This document shows, piece after piece, positions 6,949 through 8,276 of a stretch of 8,276 bases of DNA (the stretch's first letter is position 1; each line of letters begins with the position of its first letter). The stretch spans positions 1 through 8,276 of the forward strand of contig JANYGR010000063.1 of the NCBI GenBank assembly GCA_025359355.1, in the 5' to 3' direction. The stretch is from Bacteroidota bacterium. Its GTDB lineage: Bacteria; Bacteroidota; Bacteroidia; B-17B0; Aurantibacillaceae. A model generated the notes under the pieces. The model did no database searches, was not told the DNA's origin, and saw nothing but the letters and a program-made list of their open reading frames with translations. Made by a program: the position numbers and the translations under genes.

Positions 6949-7674
6949 ATGATACTACGTTCGGAAAATTTAGTAAAGAAATATAAAAATAGAGTTGTTG
7001 CAAACAATGTAAGTGTGCAAGTGAAACAAGGCGAAATTGTTGGCCTTTTGGGACCTAATGGTGCTGGAAAAACGACTTCCTTTTATATGATAGTGGGAAT
7101 GGTGAAACCTAACTCAGGTAAAATATTTTTAGATGATAGAGATATTACGAACGAGCCCATGTATCGTCGAGCGCAATTAGGAGTTGGTTATTTACCCCAA
7201 GAAGCTTCTGTATTTCGTAAGCTCAGTATCGAAGATAATTTACGAGCGGTGCTCGAAATGACTACTAAAACCAAAGCAGAACAAGCGTATAAGGTTGAAA
7301 GTTTATTAGATGAATTTGCCTTACATCATGTGCGTAAAAATTTAGGAGATCAATTATCAGGTGGCGAACGCCGTAGAACAGAAATAGCGAGAGCCTTAGC
7401 TACTGACCCAAAATTTATTTTATTGGATGAACCTTTCGCAGGCGTTGATCCTATTGCGGTTGAAGATATTCAAAGTGTTGTGCGCAAATTGAAAGATAAA
7501 AATATAGGTATTTTAATTACCGATCATAATGTACACGAAACATTAAATATAACAGATAGAACTTATCTATTGTATGCCGGAGAGGTAATAAAATCAGGCT
7601 CTGCACAAGATTTAGCAGATGATGAAATGGTGAAGCGTGTTTACTTAGGACAAAATTTCAAACTAAGAGATTAA
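6949..7674 (+). CDS. lptB: LPS export ABC transporter ATP-binding protein LptB
   Basis: This is the cytoplasmic ATPase of the LptB2FG transporter, which extracts lipopolysaccharide from the inner membrane and drives it along the Lpt bridge to the outer membrane. At 241 residues it has the usual LptB length. All ABC ATPase motifs are present: Walker A GPNGAGKTT at 35-43 (K41), Q-loop Q84 in the LptB-typical YLPQEASVFRKLS stretch, signature LSGGE at 136-140, Walker B FILLDE at 156-161 with catalytic E161, D-loop around 165-168, and switch histidine H193 in ITDHNV. The YLPQEAS-(V/I)-F block and the C-terminal VYLGQ-NF segment separate LptB from other ABC ATPases. The ATG follows an A-rich leader without a Shine-Dalgarno sequence. 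lptA, lptC, lptF and lptG are not in the window. It is probably co-transcribed with the DUF5686 outer-membrane protein gene 39 bp upstream. It is expected to be essential. Confidence 0.95.
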   Translation: MILRSENLVKKYKNRVVANNVSVQVKQGEIVGLLGPNGAGKTTSFYMIVGMVKPNSGKIFLDDRDITNEPMYRRAQLGVGYLPQEASVFRKLSIEDNLRAVLEMTTKTKAEQAYKVESLLDEFALHHVRKNLGDQLSGGERRRTEIARALATDPKFILLDEPFAGVDPIAVEDIQSVVRKLKDKNIGILITDHNVHETLNITDRTYLLYAGEVIKSGSAQDLADDEMVKRVYLGQNFKLRD

Positions 7675-7688
7675 GCTTATAAATAAAA

Positions 7689-8159
7689 TTATCTATTCAA
7701 CCACCATAAACTTGTATTTAAAAGCGTAGCGAAACTAACCCATATTAGATAAGGGATTTGAAGGTAAGCTGCTGTTTTATGTATCTTGCGAAAGTAAATA
7801 ATCATCATTAAAATATAGATCCACATTGTAATAATTTCAATGAGGGCTACGCCTAAATATTGAAATTTAAAAAAGATAAAACTCCACCAAAAATTTAAAA
7901 ACAACTGTACTGCAAAAATAGTGATAGCTTTTTTTCTAAGCTCGTTTTTAGGTGTTTGTAAAATTAAATACAATGAAATGCCCATTAATATATAAAGCGT
8001 TGTCCACACTGGTCCAAATAAATAATTTGGTGGATTGAAAAATGGTTTGTTTAATGTCACGTACCAAGTGTTAATACTTGTTGCTGTAGCGAAACCACTA
8101 ATGCCTCCAACCATTAATGGTAATAGGATACATAAGGCTAATTTCAGGTAACGATTCAT
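7689..8159 (-). CDS. tspO: TspO/MBR family tryptophan-rich sensory protein
   Basis: This 156-residue integral membrane protein has the five-helix layout of TspO/MBR (peripheral benzodiazepine receptor) proteins, with segments at about 5-27, 47-68, 79-98, 102-122 and 132-153. Family signatures are W32-Y-x-x-L-x-K-P39, then PPNYLFGPVWTTLYILMG at 43-60, QLFLNFWWS at 85-93 and PYLIWVSFATLLN at 136-148, the last being the helix-5 region that includes the conserved A-T-x-L-N sequence. TspO binds porphyrins and related tetrapyrroles, and in other bacteria it modulates pigment or stress responses; its role in Bacteroidota is not settled. It lies in the cytoplasmic membrane. It converges on lptB with only 14 bp between the stop codons, and its upstream side is insulated by a strong hairpin at 8192-8227, so it probably has its own promoter in the 32 bp between hairpin and start, although no clear box is visible there. 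Confidence 0.93.
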   Translation of the reverse strand: MNRYLKLALCILLPLMVGGISGFATATSINTWYVTLNKPFFNPPNYLFGPVWTTLYILMGISLYLILQTPKNELRKKAITIFAVQLFLNFWWSFIFFKFQYLGVALIEIITMWIYILMMIIYFRKIHKTAAYLQIPYLIWVSFATLLNTSLWWLNR

Positions 8160-8191
8160 TGTGTTTTATTTTTAAAGGTTATGTTTTCATA

Positions 8192-8227
8192 AAGAAGCCT
8201 GATTAATTATAGTTAATCAGGCTTCTT
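8192..8227 (-). terminator. Perfect 15-bp stem hairpin, probable intrinsic terminator
   Basis: The left arm AAGAAGCCTGATTAA (8192-8206) and the right arm TTAATCAGGCTTCTT (8213-8227) are exact reverse complements around a 6-base loop (TTATAG). Both flanks carry T-rich sequence when read outward (CTTCTTATTATATTT on +, CTTCTTTATG on -), so it could work in both directions. No + strand gene ends just before it, and tspO starts 32 bp to its left on the - strand. The simplest reading is therefore termination of a leftward gene located beyond the right edge. Confidence 0.75.
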
Positions 8228-8252
8228 ATTATATTTAATGTAACAAAGAATA

Positions 8253-8276
8253 CTACCAAATGTTTACACGCTTTTC
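8253..8276 (-). CDS. Possible C-terminal end of a leftward gene beyond the window
   Basis: Reading leftward from the right edge, one frame gives E-K-R-V-N-I-W followed by TAG at 8255-8253. A stop there would lie 25 bp before the terminator-like hairpin at 8227-8192, the expected distance for a gene end. Seven residues are far too few to name a family, and the claim rests mainly on the hairpin position. A second - strand frame also stays open from the edge through the hairpin arm, so this call is tentative. Confidence 0.3.
   Translation of the reverse strand, partial: EKRVNIW

Noticed and set aside
7675..7688. Bidirectional terminator between lptB and tspO
   Set aside because: The gap is only 14 bp and holds no GC-containing stem; AAGCTT is the only short palindrome, and it lies over the lptB stop.
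1..8276. CRISPR array, tRNA/rRNA gene, insertion sequence, phage or toxin-antitoxin module
   Set aside because: No regularly spaced repeats, no cloverleaf-like or rRNA-like sequence, no transposase, integrase or paired small toxin/antitoxin frames were seen on either strand.

Overview
The window reads as ordinary chromosome of a low-GC member of the phylum Bacteroidota; I cannot place it to genus. Three things point there: an outer-membrane protein with a carboxypeptidase-regulatory-like N-terminal domain followed by a DUF5686-type body, start sites with little or no Shine-Dalgarno sequence, and conserved families whose sequence style is typical of the phylum (the SRPBCC protein, the 505-residue phytoene-desaturase/retinol-saturase-like enzyme, the flavin reductase). 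Protein-coding density is high, no spacer exceeds about 120 bp, and I see no rRNA, tRNA, CRISPR array or insertion sequence.

Left part (1-1396, + strand): the C-terminal part of a universal stress protein enters from the left edge. Two tightly spaced genes follow (4-bp gap): an unrecognised 182-residue protein with two membrane segments and a START-like SRPBCC protein. These two are clearly more AT-rich (about 26% and 29% GC by hand count) than the stress-protein gene on one side and the YdeI-like gene on the other (both about 40%).

Middle (1419-4356, - strand): a probable three-gene operon, transcribed right to left: an FAD-dependent CrtI/CrtISO/RetSat-like oxidoreductase, a flavin-reductase-domain protein and a DUF1905/YdeI-like protein, with gaps of 42 and 28 bp. 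Its first gene is divergent from the next block across a 90-bp spacer that should hold promoters for both directions.

Right part (4447-7674, + strand): a signal-peptide-bearing DUF5686 outer-membrane protein, then lptB, the ATPase of the lipopolysaccharide export machine, 39 bp downstream. Both are envelope proteins and are probably co-transcribed. Convergent to them is a TspO/MBR membrane protein (7689-8159, - strand). Upstream of tspO lies a perfect 15-bp-stem hairpin, best read as the terminator of a further leftward gene whose last codons may be visible at the right edge.

I found no convincing new multi-gene defence or mobile system. The points most worth a second look are the AT-rich two-gene island with its unknown membrane protein, the redox operon of unknown substrate, and the DUF5686-lptB pairing.
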